A stretch of DNA of 21,868 nt from Patescibacteria group bacterium (GCA_023473785.1 JAMCYD010000016.1:1-21868), one strand, 5' to 3'; shown: positions 9,414-17,411, counted from the first letter of the stretch. Program-made: numbers and translations. The notes: a model not told the origin generated them from the letters alone.

Positions 9414-11043
9414 AAACTATATTAAAGACGCGGGTGCCGTCTTTTCGGTAAATAATTTTTGACCGTTGCCCTCTATTTTCACACTCTCCTTTATCTACGT
9501 AAATAGTCTTTTTTACAATCGGGAAACGACTATCTTTTTGCTGAGAAGGACATGCTTGTGGGACAAAGAAGAACTTGCCAAACCCCGCAAAATCTTTATC
9601 TTTCGGAGAGTACTCCTTCTGGTAAATACCAGGATCATATTTCATATAAAAAAGTATTAGAGGGTAAATCCCTCCTGATTTAGTAACGATGACTTTATCA
9701 ACGCCGTCATATGACTTTCTAATAGTTTTGACCATCTCCCCGACGCCCTCATCCCTGTACCAATTACGATGAATGGGGGCGTGTATAAAATACTGATGGA
9801 GAAAATAGGCAACGTTAAAGAGTAAAAGAATAGCAACCAAAGGAACAAAAAGCTTAAATAGCTTAACAGGCATTTTTGAAATCAATGCCAGAAATCCAAA
9901 CGCGGAAATGATTTCCAAAGCAGGAAACAAAACAATTACTCTGTTAATGTTTGGGATATCATCAACTGTAAGAGATGCGGTAACAGGAGCAATGAGGACC
10001 CAAAGCAATACCAGCTTATGACTGTTTTTTTTATCTGTAAAAAGGTAGATCGCTCCAAGAAGCAAGAAAGGAGCTTCTATAAGATAGATTAAGCCAATGC
10101 TCGGAACCTTGTACCAAACAGGTAAACCGCCTTTTATAAACAAGAATTCTCCATCAAAATACTGGAAATAATTAGAAACGAAGGTTAAGGAGTAATTTAC
10201 AATCTTATTATGAAAAAACCTTGATGGTAAAACTCCGATTCCCGATACTCCATCTTCTCTTATCTGCTCATTCATAACAAGCTTTGTTTCGGGAAAGCCA
10301 AAAATACTCACCTGTTTAAATCTTCCCGAACCTCCGGTAACGAAAAAAACAAGTGCCATGGCAATTAAACAAACAGTTAAAAACGAACCAATTAAGTAGC
10401 TTTTAAATCTTGCGTTTTCCTCCTTTAGAAAAAATAAGACATACGCTACTATGGAAAGATAAAACAACGGCACAAAAACTCTAGGGGTATGGTAAAAAAA
10501 GAAACTTATAGATAAAAATAATGATCCAATTATTAAATACTTTATCTTCTTGTTGTCTAAGCTTAAAAACACAAGGGCAAAACCTAAAATTATAAAGAAA
10601 AGCGCAACAACCGGTTCTGAACTAGCTCTTGAAAGAGCAACGTGCCAAGGTGAAATTGCCAGTAGCAGCGAAGACAAAAAACTCAATTTTTCATTCTTAA
10701 ATATAGAGAAAACAAAAAGAAAAATTGCAAATATCGTCAATGCGCCGGCAAGCGCTCCGGGGAGCCTGGTTGAGAATTCGCTTAAACCTAAATATTTGAC
10801 AGGAATTGTGTCCAGATAATGATAACCTGACGGTCTTTCATCTCCAAACATATCGATATATAAAGGGAGTTTGTTATTATTCTCATCCTTACCTGTCAAA
10901 AGCAGAGAATATGCGTTGTAACCAAGACTCGCCTCGTCTATATGAAAACCTACAGGAAATTCACTAAGACGGTTAATTCTTAAAAATAAAGCTAATATAA
11001 AGATTAAGCCCAAAAAGATATATGTAAGCTTATTCTTAAACAT
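9406..11043 (-). CDS. PMT_2/GT39-like membrane glycosyltransferase (paralogue A)
   Basis: 545 residues with the same plan as the downstream gene. The first external loop is FHIDEASLGYNAY (D36, E37), the second is FGDERPSGYHY (about 66-76), then many membrane helices and a C-terminal external domain after NVAYFLHQYFIH. In the second loop the usual K-P-P is replaced by E-R-P, a difference from the paralogue that may reflect another donor or acceptor. It overlaps the YfhO-like gene by 8 bp and the downstream paralogue by 8 bp. No Shine-Dalgarno motif precedes the ATG, so coupling to the upstream gene is likely. Family knowledge gives a polyprenyl-phosphate sugar as donor; the acceptor is unknown. 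Confidence 0.88.
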   Translation of the reverse strand: MFKNKLTYIFLGLIFILALFLRINRLSEFPVGFHIDEASLGYNAYSLLLTGKDENNNKLPLYIDMFGDERPSGYHYLDTIPVKYLGLSEFSTRLPGALAGALTIFAIFLFVFSIFKNEKLSFLSSLLLAISPWHVALSRASSEPVVALFFIILGFALVFLSLDNKKIKYLIIGSLFLSISFFFYHTPRVFVPLFYLSIVAYVLFFLKEENARFKSYLIGSFLTVCLIAMALVFFVTGGSGRFKQVSIFGFPETKLVMNEQIREDGVSGIGVLPSRFFHNKIVNYSLTFVSNYFQYFDGEFLFIKGGLPVWYKVPSIGLIYLIEAPFLLLGAIYLFTDKKNSHKLVLLWVLIAPVTASLTVDDIPNINRVIVLFPALEIISAFGFLALISKMPVKLFKLFVPLVAILLLFNVAYFLHQYFIHAPIHRNWYRDEGVGEMVKTIRKSYDGVDKVIVTKSGGIYPLILFYMKYDPGIYQKEYSPKDKDFAGFGKFFFVPQACPSQQKDSRFPIVKKTIYVDKGECENRGQRSKIIYRKDGTRVFNIVYE

Positions 11044-13438
11044 TGATTATTTTTTTATATTTATTCAGAATAAAAAATATAACTATTCCCAAAACAGAAG
11101 CTATAGATATTAAAACTCCTATGTTAAATGACCCTGGCCAATACCAAAAACGGATGTCATGCTCTCCTTTTGGTATTGCTACCGCTCTGAATGAATAGTC
11201 CGCTTTATATATCTTACCATTTTTATTGTCTATGCTTACATTCCAACCATTAAAATAATTATCAGATAGAAAAAGGAGCATGTCTTTATTTGTTTTTACT
11301 TTCAATTTTACGCTGCCGGAAGAGTAATTATTGATTGTTAATTCTGCTTTTTCATCTTTCTCAAGTTTATAATCTTTTGGCAAATTTTCCTCAAGAATAA
11401 CTTGCTCTCTTAGATTCGTCTCTTTATCAAAAATCTTTCGTAGTGCCTGATTCTTATCTTTTTCAACCACGTAGCTTGAGGCTAGAAAAAAACGGGGAAG
11501 TGCTTTTTTGTTCTCGTAAATTTGCCAGGGCGCCCTTTGCCAAGCTAGTCTATAAACTTCTTCGGGGAATGTGGTCAAATCAGGCCTAGGGTCGCCCGAA
11601 AGACTCTGATCTTGATTTAAAACATATTTCACCCCTAAAAGATCCAGAATCCTCTGTCTGTAGAAGTTATTTTTAAGATCTCCTGCGCCATAACCCGGCG
11701 CGATATTGGCATCTGACCTTGGTAATAATTTAGGCAATACGCCATCTTTAGATGAAGCGAGAAGTTCTCCGTAAGATTTTAAATGAAGGGCATCGTACCC
11801 CTCCGAAGAATAAGTTCTGTCAAAGGTTTGAAAATTAGGAGATATATAGGCAGAACCATACCCCCAAAATCTATTAATACCTGCATTTTCTTTCAAGAAT
11901 GAAATGACAGGTGTGGCCGGATAGATTAGTTTTGCTGAAGAAAATGGCGTAATTTTGTTGAAAAAATAAAATAAATCAAAAATGAGGATTAAAGTCAGCA
12001 GAATTTTTGCAATCACAAAATTTTTGTTTCTTAGATAGAAAACTATAACGGTAAAAATCGCCAGAAAAGTTGGCAGAATTAAATTTCGGACTGTAACTAT
12101 AAAATTTAATTTATCAACATTAGGTTTTAAGAAAACCATAACACCAAACCAAATCAAAGCATAGAGAAGAAGAAACATATAGCCTATTTTTGCTTTATTT
12201 ACCTTTGTTAAATACCAGTTGTTTATTCCCATGGAAGATAAGACAACACTTGCAAATATAAAAATACCTAGTTCTCTGGTTGGAACGGTAGTTGAAAGAA
12301 AGGGCAACGGAAGAAGATAAATAAATTTAATCAGAGGAAAATTTGTAGCGACAATTAACGACGCTACGCAAATAAATATAAAAAATCTTTTTTCAGAAAT
12401 GCTTGATTTAAGAATCCCGTAAATAGCGAAAAAGAGCATAGGCACTCCCGTATACACAACTCTCTCTATGTAAGTCCCGTCAATCCAATAGTTTCTCGTT
12501 GCCGGATTGCCGAAAAAATCGGGAACAAAAGCCGTAACTAAATTAAATGGCGGCATGAGGAGCTTAGAAATCTGGCTTAATGAATACGAGGCTCTGGCAG
12601 AATTGATGAATACCTCAAGTGTGGGCAGAAGCTGAAAGCTTGTCAAAAGAAAAGAGAAAATAAAAGATGTTGCAAAAACGATAAGGTGCCTTGCTTTTCC
12701 AACATTTTTCTCAAATTTAAATAAATATAAATAATACAAAATGATCACAAGATATGAATAGAAAGCGCTTTGTATGTAACCTGCAAGGATAGTAAAAACA
12801 AGAACGACTATAAAAAGAACATAATTTACTGCAGTTATTTTTTGATAGATGCGCTTTGTCAGAAGAAGAGCCAGAGGCAGCCATAGGAAAGTATTTCCTA
12901 TGTTTCCGTATTCTATCCATACAACCATGTATGATGAAAAAGCAAAAGCAAGTCCGCCAATAAAAGAAGGAAATTTCCTAAGTCCTAAGTCTTTTGATAA
13001 AAATAAATACATAAAGATTCCGGCCAAAAACGGCTGAAGCATTACAATCATTGTCCACGCAGAATTAAAAGAAAAAATAAAATATAAGATATTAAAAGGG
13101 TAAAAAAGTGCGGTTTGAAAATTTGCTATCTGCGGATTTCCGGAAAAATTATATGGATTCCAAAAAGGCATATTGCCCTTTTTTAACTCCTCTATTGCAA
13201 AATGTCTCCAGGGGTACATGAGTTTAATAACGTCAGGACCCTGCGCTTTATTTGGATAACCTTGCGACGCATATCCCAAAAATGATTCTGTTTTGTACGG
13301 ATTTTCATTGACTAGGAGATCTCCCGGAAAAGGAACTTGTCCTTTAAATACAGGAAAGAAAAACAAAAGAACAACTGCAAGAATTAAAAAATAATAACGG
13401 CTGTGAATAAATAAATCCCAAAGTTTCTTGTAGATCAT
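11036..13438 (-). CDS. YfhO-family membrane protein (probable GT-C glycosyltransferase)
   Basis: 800 residues, the longest product of the operon. The N-terminal external loop carries D40, a PDVIKLMYPWRHF stretch (68-80) and GNMPFWNPYNFSGNPQIAN (88-106), the hallmark of the YfhO family (PF09586). About a dozen hydrophobic segments follow, then a long external region from about 510 that ends in a beta-rich domain (SDNYFNGWNVSID near 700, then a GEHDIRFWYWP turn) and a last helix. Characterised Firmicutes YfhO proteins move a sugar from undecaprenyl phosphate onto wall or membrane polymers, working with a CsbB-type GT2. Here the Dpm1-like and Alg5-like GT2 genes could fill that role. No GtrA/GtcA-type small flippase is present in the window. 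The ATG is 4 bp after the upstream stop. Confidence 0.88.
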   Translation of the reverse strand: MIYKKLWDLFIHSRYYFLILAVVLLFFFPVFKGQVPFPGDLLVNENPYKTESFLGYASQGYPNKAQGPDVIKLMYPWRHFAIEELKKGNMPFWNPYNFSGNPQIANFQTALFYPFNILYFIFSFNSAWTMIVMLQPFLAGIFMYLFLSKDLGLRKFPSFIGGLAFAFSSYMVVWIEYGNIGNTFLWLPLALLLTKRIYQKITAVNYVLFIVVLVFTILAGYIQSAFYSYLVIILYYLYLFKFEKNVGKARHLIVFATSFIFSFLLTSFQLLPTLEVFINSARASYSLSQISKLLMPPFNLVTAFVPDFFGNPATRNYWIDGTYIERVVYTGVPMLFFAIYGILKSSISEKRFFIFICVASLIVATNFPLIKFIYLLPLPFLSTTVPTRELGIFIFASVVLSSMGINNWYLTKVNKAKIGYMFLLLYALIWFGVMVFLKPNVDKLNFIVTVRNLILPTFLAIFTVIVFYLRNKNFVIAKILLTLILIFDLFYFFNKITPFSSAKLIYPATPVISFLKENAGINRFWGYGSAYISPNFQTFDRTYSSEGYDALHLKSYGELLASSKDGVLPKLLPRSDANIAPGYGAGDLKNNFYRQRILDLLGVKYVLNQDQSLSGDPRPDLTTFPEEVYRLAWQRAPWQIYENKKALPRFFLASSYVVEKDKNQALRKIFDKETNLREQVILEENLPKDYKLEKDEKAELTINNYSSGSVKLKVKTNKDMLLFLSDNYFNGWNVSIDNKNGKIYKADYSFRAVAIPKGEHDIRFWYWPGSFNIGVLISIASVLGIVIFFILNKYKKIINV

Positions 13439-13442
13439 GCTG

Positions 13443-14957
13443 CTATTTTCTTACTTGATAAAGCCGCGAGTATGAATTACCGACTCCCTTTTTATATTCA
13501 AGTATTAAGCGCAGAGGCCAACCCTTTGAGGCTTCTTCAAATTCGTGCTGATTTGAAATGAAAACAAAAACCGGCATTTTCTTTGATTTATCAAGCAAAT
13601 CTTTCGGAAATTCCGCTGGGACAGGATATATTCCGCGTTTATCAATATTCTTATTTTCTCCTAAGTAAATTTCTACGGAATACGTAGGCAAAGATCCGAA
13701 TGTGCCAAGCGATGCTACGTAAATTTTACCTTTTCTTGACTCATTTTCAAGGTAGGCGATAATCTCTTTTGCTCCTCCTCCGGCAGGCCAGTCATTGATA
13801 TATTGGCCAAGATCGGATCTTGGAATTGGAGATCTCGCAAAGTCTGAAAGGATATAATAATCCATGCGAAGAGAGAAAACAGAAAATAAGAGTAAAAGAG
13901 CAAAAAAGATATATTTATTTTTCAAGATATTAAATGCTTCATGAATCGATAAGGCCACAAGAGGCAAGAGAGACAACGTCATGAAGAATATAAATCTGGG
14001 ATATAAAACTCTCCCAAAAAGAGCAAGGGAGATAAATGGCAAAATAAACCAGGCAAGCAGAAGAATTTTTTCCTTTGTAAATTTGATTGCAATGAAAAAA
14101 GAAGCAAATATTAAAATAAAAAATGGCCAGGTTAAGTACGTAATAAACCAATCCCAAAGTCCGCTGATGTTCCCTATTAGGAAAGTGAATGGATGGGAAA
14201 GCCAATCATGAAAAGAATATACAAAAATTGTATTTTTATCATTTATGATATGGTAAAAGGGCGATAATCTTAAAATTAAATAATATCCATAGGCTAAAAT
14301 AATTGAGAGAGCTGCCAAACTTACCCATTTAAAAAATCTCTTAAGACGTTTTTTTTCGCCCCAATCAAAAATTAGCAGTAAAAATGGCATTAAATATATG
14401 CTAAAAAATCCCGAGGTTTTTGTGAGCACTCCGCCTCCCAGCACCATCCCTAAAATCAAAGAAATATCAAGACGAAGCCTTCGGACCAAAAGAACTTCAA
14501 GATATAGACTCCAAACAGCCCAGGTTCCGACAAGACTATCGTAAAGAGCCATGCGGTCATAAACAAGAGCAAAGGGGAAAATGAGATAAAGCCCTGCGGA
14601 CAAAATTCCTACCCGATGATTTTTAAAAATCTCCCGACCTAGAAAGAAAAGTCCTACCATTGTGAGGAAACCCGAAAAAACTGAAACCATTCTTCCTGCC
14701 ATTAGGGGATCGTGAATAACTTTCATTACGATCATATCAAGCCAAACAAAAAGAGGTTGTTTGCCATCCGTCAGTGAAATAAACCGCCAGTTGGGATCAA
14801 AACGCGCAATCTGAGACCAGCGGGTATAAATAGCCTCATCGGTAAAGATAGGAAGCGACATCAGATGATACAAACGAGAGAAGAAATATAGTATTATTCC
14901 AATAAATCCGATAATAATCTCAAGACCGTATTTTCTGATTTTTTGAATACCTAGCAT
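13443..14957 (-). CDS. PMT_2/GT39-like membrane glycosyltransferase
   Basis: 504 residues. First loop after helix 1: IFTDEAIYTRW (D40, E41). Second loop: TDGKQPLFVW (from about 63), the standard acidic and G-K-x-P signature of dolichol-phosphate-mannose protein mannosyltransferase-like enzymes. About ten more hydrophobic segments follow, with a modest C-terminal soluble domain (roughly from 385) that ends shortly before the stop. It is more divergent from the other two PMT_2 proteins than they are from each other. The ATG at 14957 follows the previous stop by 13 bp, the largest gap in the operon, and that gap contains a TAGAAT hexamer 7 bases before the ATG (see the separate entry). By family it acts outside the membrane on a polyprenyl-phosphate sugar. 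Confidence 0.88.
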   Translation of the reverse strand: MLGIQKIRKYGLEIIIGFIGIILYFFSRLYHLMSLPIFTDEAIYTRWSQIARFDPNWRFISLTDGKQPLFVWLDMIVMKVIHDPLMAGRMVSVFSGFLTMVGLFFLGREIFKNHRVGILSAGLYLIFPFALVYDRMALYDSLVGTWAVWSLYLEVLLVRRLRLDISLILGMVLGGGVLTKTSGFFSIYLMPFLLLIFDWGEKKRLKRFFKWVSLAALSIILAYGYYLILRLSPFYHIINDKNTIFVYSFHDWLSHPFTFLIGNISGLWDWFITYLTWPFFILIFASFFIAIKFTKEKILLLAWFILPFISLALFGRVLYPRFIFFMTLSLLPLVALSIHEAFNILKNKYIFFALLLLFSVFSLRMDYYILSDFARSPIPRSDLGQYINDWPAGGGAKEIIAYLENESRKGKIYVASLGTFGSLPTYSVEIYLGENKNIDKRGIYPVPAEFPKDLLDKSKKMPVFVFISNQHEFEEASKGWPLRLILEYKKGVGNSYSRLYQVRK

Positions 14958-14964
14958 AGATTTA

Positions 14965-14994
14965 ATTCTATCATTTCCGGCTTGCCCAAACCAA
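14965..14994 (-). promoter_or_regulatory. Possible internal promoter within the glycan operon
   Basis: On the minus strand TTGGTT (14994-14989), an 18-base spacer and TAGAAT (14970-14965) stand 7 bases before the ATG at 14957. The spacing to the start codon matches the other promoters in the window. The -35 lies inside the end of the upstream coding region and is a weak match, so this is tentative. Confidence 0.3.
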
Positions 14995-16161
14995 ATTACC
15001 CAAAGCGTATTTTAGACAAGTTATAGAAATCGATATTATTATTCCGGTCAAGGTTAACCAAAATAAAATTGCCGGACCGGGCTGATTCCAATCGCCTCTG
15101 AAAAGAAAAGGGGCATATTCCAAAAGAGCAAAGAAAGACATAGTAATTGCCGGAATAAAAACGTAGTATTTTTTTCCAGTCAGGGATGCAAGCGGCAATA
15201 CGGAAAGTAGATACCAAGGCTGAAAATTTGTTCTAACCGATCCAATTACGACAGGAATAATCATAAGAAGAGCAGTCAAGGAAAAAACAAGATTGACATT
15301 TATCTTTTTATTGGTTCTGAAAAGAAAATAGACAAAGATATATACCGGAAGCATAAATGCCGTTGCGAACTTAACGCCAATTGATAAAATAAGCAGTGCT
15401 AATGAACGAAGATATTTTTTGTTTAGAAAAAGGAATAAAGAAAACATTGCCAAAAACATCATCGGCATTTCATTATGGGCAGACACCAATCCTTCAATAA
15501 TAACCAGTGGATTCAGCGCAAAAAACACAAGGCCAAAAACCTCATCTTTTGGAGAAATCCTGCGAAGAATTTTTGTTATAAAAACGGCTATGCCAAGGTA
15601 GCTTAAGCTTGATAAAAATTTGAATAAAAAGAGTGTTGGCAGAAAAAAATTAAATCCCAGAAAAGAAAGAGGAACTGTTAGGATAAGCCAAACAGGACCG
15701 TATGGATAAAACCTGTGTGTCCAGTGCATGAAAGAAAGCATTGGATCACCGGGAAAGTCCAGAGCCCGAAAGGCATATGGATTTTGATGATAATACGTTA
15801 CGATTTTCGCATCAAACATATAATTAAATAGATCGTAGGAAAATGCATTGTAGGAAAAGGATAATATTACAGCTGTTACGATAACCAAAACCCAAATTTG
15901 TTTTCCGCTGACTTTATTTTTGCCTGAGAGCAGAAGAAACGAAATATAAAAGACGAAGAGTAAAATCAGAAGCGTAATAAAAAGAGCAGCTGATAAAGGA
16001 CGGTTAAAATAACCTATGTGCTGAAAGAATTTTTCAAACCCCTGCCATACTGACCAACGAGACAATGTAAGACTAAGGTCAACCTGAGTAAAAGAGTAGA
16101 AAAACAATCCGATGATTGTGACTAAATAAAAAAAGCTCAAGATTTTGAATTTTAAATTCAT
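14971..16161 (-). CDS. MptA/GT87-like polyprenyl-phosphate-dependent membrane mannosyltransferase
   Basis: 396 residues with roughly eleven hydrophobic segments. The pattern fits the MptA/B and GT87 branch of GT-C enzymes: YDLFNYMFDAKI (109-120), NPY (127-129), YPYGPVWL (152-159), ALNPLVIIEGLVSAHNEM (215-232), a GVKFATAFMLP segment, and a QPWYLLSVLPLASL region in the last third. Actinobacterial members add alpha-mannose from polyprenyl-phosphomannose to lipoglycans; the sugar here is unknown. The ATG at 16161 overlaps the upstream Alg5-like gene as ATGA and has a good AGGGGA ribosome-binding motif about 9 bases upstream. Being directly coupled to a polyprenyl-phosphate sugar synthase suggests that this pair works as donor maker and donor user. 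There is no large soluble domain. Confidence 0.82.
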   Translation of the reverse strand: MNLKFKILSFFYLVTIIGLFFYSFTQVDLSLTLSRWSVWQGFEKFFQHIGYFNRPLSAALFITLLILLFVFYISFLLLSGKNKVSGKQIWVLVIVTAVILSFSYNAFSYDLFNYMFDAKIVTYYHQNPYAFRALDFPGDPMLSFMHWTHRFYPYGPVWLILTVPLSFLGFNFFLPTLFLFKFLSSLSYLGIAVFITKILRRISPKDEVFGLVFFALNPLVIIEGLVSAHNEMPMMFLAMFSLFLFLNKKYLRSLALLILSIGVKFATAFMLPVYIFVYFLFRTNKKINVNLVFSLTALLMIIPVVIGSVRTNFQPWYLLSVLPLASLTGKKYYVFIPAITMSFFALLEYAPFLFRGDWNQPGPAILFWLTLTGIIISISITCLKYALGNLVWASRK

Positions 16162-16913
16162 TTATAAATTCCCCTAATGGCATTGAGCTTTATTTTAAAA
16201 AGATCAATCAGCCCATCCAAAGAATCCCTAAAGGGGCTCACTCTTCGTGTTTCAACATAAAGCCAGCTTACCGGGACTTCTTTAATCTTATATTTCATTT
16301 TTTGAGCCAAATACAAAAGCTCTACGTCAAAACCCGCGGAAACCCTAGAGCCTGAGATTTCCGAAAAACCTTTGTTAATTTTATTTATTTTTTCAAAAAG
16401 CTTTCTTGCGACATCGCGTCGGAAAGCCTTAAAACCGCACTGAGTATCTGAAATTCCGCCTATCCCTACTATAATAGTACGTAAAATAACCATTCCTTTG
16501 GCCATAACCAGCCTTGTCCATGGCGCGCCGCGTCTCTGGGAATTTCTTGAGCCGATAACGATATCAAAGCCCTTATTGAAATACGGCAGGATATTATCGA
16601 GTTCCTCAATCGGTGTTGCCTGATCCGTGTCGGTGAAAAGTATATATTCTCCAACCGCCTCAAGCACTCCTTTAGTCACCGCTCCTGCTTTGCCCAAATG
16701 ACTATTCTTAATTAGCTTAAAATGGGGATTTTCCTTGGAAAATTCTTCAACAAAGTCAACGCTTCCGTCTGTAGAACCATCGTCAACGATGATAACTTCG
16801 TAGCTGTATTTCTGTTTGGAGAGATAATGCTGGACTTTGTCCAAAACTCCCTTCTGAAGATTTGCCATCTCGTTGTATGAGGGAATAACGACTGAGAGAA
16901 AAATTTTACCCAC
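16158..16913 (-). CDS. Alg5-like polyprenyl-phosphate sugar synthase (GT2), first gene of the operon
   Basis: 251 residues from a GTG at 16913. Motifs (numbered from that start): SVVIPSYNE near the N-terminus, VDDGSTDGS (43-51), TDTDQATP (94-101), IGSRNSQRRGAPWTR (120-134) and GISDTQCGFKAFRR (143-156). These place it in the dolichyl-phosphate glucosyltransferase (Alg5) group, which transfers a hexose from a nucleotide sugar to polyprenyl phosphate. It lacks the C-terminal membrane helices of GtrB-type relatives. Start choice: an in-frame TTG at 16928 gives five more residues, but the probable -10 box TATAAT lies at 16920-16925, inside that extension, so it would not be transcribed. The GTG begins 6 bases after the -10, implying a leaderless mRNA. 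It opens the glycan operon and overlaps the next gene by 4 bp. Confidence 0.9.
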   Translation of the reverse strand: MGKIFLSVVIPSYNEMANLQKGVLDKVQHYLSKQKYSYEVIIVDDGSTDGSVDFVEEFSKENPHFKLIKNSHLGKAGAVTKGVLEAVGEYILFTDTDQATPIEELDNILPYFNKGFDIVIGSRNSQRRGAPWTRLVMAKGMVILRTIIVGIGGISDTQCGFKAFRRDVARKLFEKINKINKGFSEISGSRVSAGFDVELLYLAQKMKYKIKEVPVSWLYVETRRVSPFRDSLDGLIDLFKIKLNAIRGIYK

Positions 16914-16919
16914 AAAAAG

Positions 16920-16948
16920 ATTATACAAGAAAGGTTGTTTAAAGCCAA
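16920..16948 (-). promoter_or_regulatory. Promoter of the glycan operon
   Basis: Minus strand: TTGGCT (16948-16943), 17-base spacer, TATAAT (16925-16920). The expected start point, 6-7 bases on, is the G of the GTG start at 16913, so the operon mRNA appears leaderless. It overlaps the tRNA promoter on the other strand. Confidence 0.7.
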
Positions 16949-16963
16949 ATTTTGGTGTAAAAT
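16935..16963 (+). promoter_or_regulatory. Promoter of tRNA-Glu
   Basis: Plus strand: TTGTTT (16935-16940), 17-base spacer, TAAAAT (16958-16963). Predicted start near 16970, about 4 bases before the tRNA 5' end. The overlap with the opposing operon promoter holds an 11-base palindrome, CCAAA-T-TTTGG (16945-16955). Confidence 0.55.
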
Positions 16964-16973
16964 TAGCCTATAA

Positions 16974-17047
16974 GCCGCCATCGTCTAGTGGCCCAGGACG
17001 TCACGTTCTCAACGTGAAGATCGCGGGTTCGATTCCCGCTGGCGGTA
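16974..17047 (+). tRNA. tRNA-Glu(CTC)
   Basis: A full cloverleaf can be drawn. Acceptor GCCGCCA (16974-16980) pairs with TGGCGGT (17040-17046), with one G-U pair at the first position. The D arm has GTC/GAC. The anticodon arm is TCACG-TTCTCAA-CGTGA with anticodon CTC, and the T arm is GCGGG-TTCGATT-CCCGC. The discriminator is A (17047). The following bases are CTA, so CCA is not encoded and must be added by a nucleotidyltransferase. The CTC anticodon reads GAG; a TTC isoacceptor is expected elsewhere in the genome. No clear hairpin terminator follows in the 26 bases before the convergent gene. Confidence 0.95.
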
Positions 17048-17073
17048 CTAACTTTCGCCGCTCAGAAGTCAAG

Positions 17074-17331
17074 TTAAAATCCAAAAATATACTTGCGGTT
17101 GTTATAAATGGTACTATCTGGTTTAGTTTTTAAATGAGGCTGAACATAAGTCCCATTTCTCCTTAGATACCCTCTCTGCATTCGTAATTGACCCCCATTT
17201 TTATAATTTCGAGGCGTATATATTTTGGGAGCGTAAGATTTTGTTCTAAACGATGTTCTCCTAGCTTCTGCCGTTGAAACCGAAAAAGCGAACAGCAAAA
17301 CAATTGATATAATTAATAAATATTTCTTCAT
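17074..17331 (-). CDS. Small secreted basic protein with an NGTYV-x-PH repeat-family motif
   Basis: 85 residues from the ATG at 17331. The N-terminus is a signal peptide: MKK, a hydrophobic core (about 4-19) and a probable signal-peptidase site after A-E-A (21-23). The mature part, about 62 residues, is very basic and contains RRNGTYVQPHLKT (57-69) followed by PDSTIYNN. This N/D-G-T-Y-V-x-P-H-x-R/K-T-x-P-D/N core is a recurring motif in small exported bacterial proteins of unknown function. The reading frame continues upstream to 17466, but a strong promoter ends only 6 bases before the chosen ATG, so the longer form is unlikely. It is divergent from the gene at 17412. The function is unknown; an envelope role is a guess. 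Confidence 0.75.
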   Translation of the reverse strand: MKKYLLIISIVLLFAFSVSTAEARRTSFRTKSYAPKIYTPRNYKNGGQLRMQRGYLRRNGTYVQPHLKTKPDSTIYNNRKYIFGF

Positions 17332-17337
17332 TAATTT

Positions 17338-17366
17338 TTTATACTCTTTTATAGCTAAGAAGTCAA
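17338..17366 (-). promoter_or_regulatory. Promoter of the small secreted protein gene
   Basis: Minus strand: TTGACT (17366-17361), exact 17-base spacer, TATAAA (17343-17338). The ATG at 17331 starts 6 bases after the -10, so the transcript is expected to begin at the start codon. Confidence 0.7.
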
Positions 17367-17374
17367 ATTTTTTA

Positions 17375-17403
17375 TTGATTTCGCAACCGTTTTTTGCTAA
17401 AAT
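17375..17403 (+). promoter_or_regulatory. Promoter of the divergent hypothetical gene
   Basis: Plus strand: TTGATT (17375-17380), exact 17-base spacer, TAAAAT (17398-17403). The ATG at 17412 starts 8 bases after the -10. Its -35 lies 8 bp from the -35 of the divergent promoter, so both could be controlled by one regulator. Confidence 0.65.
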
Positions 17404-17411
17404 CCACTCCC

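Noticed and set aside
11044..11080. TATAAA about 10 bases before the ATG at 11043 as an internal promoter
   Set aside because: The surrounding sequence is uniformly AT-rich and no acceptable -35 lies 16-18 bases upstream.
16914..16928. TTG start for the Alg5-like gene
   Set aside because: The probable -10 box TATAAT lies inside this extension, and the GTG at 16913 coincides with the expected transcription start.
17041..17061. GGCG...CGCC pairing just after the tRNA as a terminator
   Set aside because: The left arm is part of the tRNA acceptor stem, the stem is only four pairs and no T-run follows.
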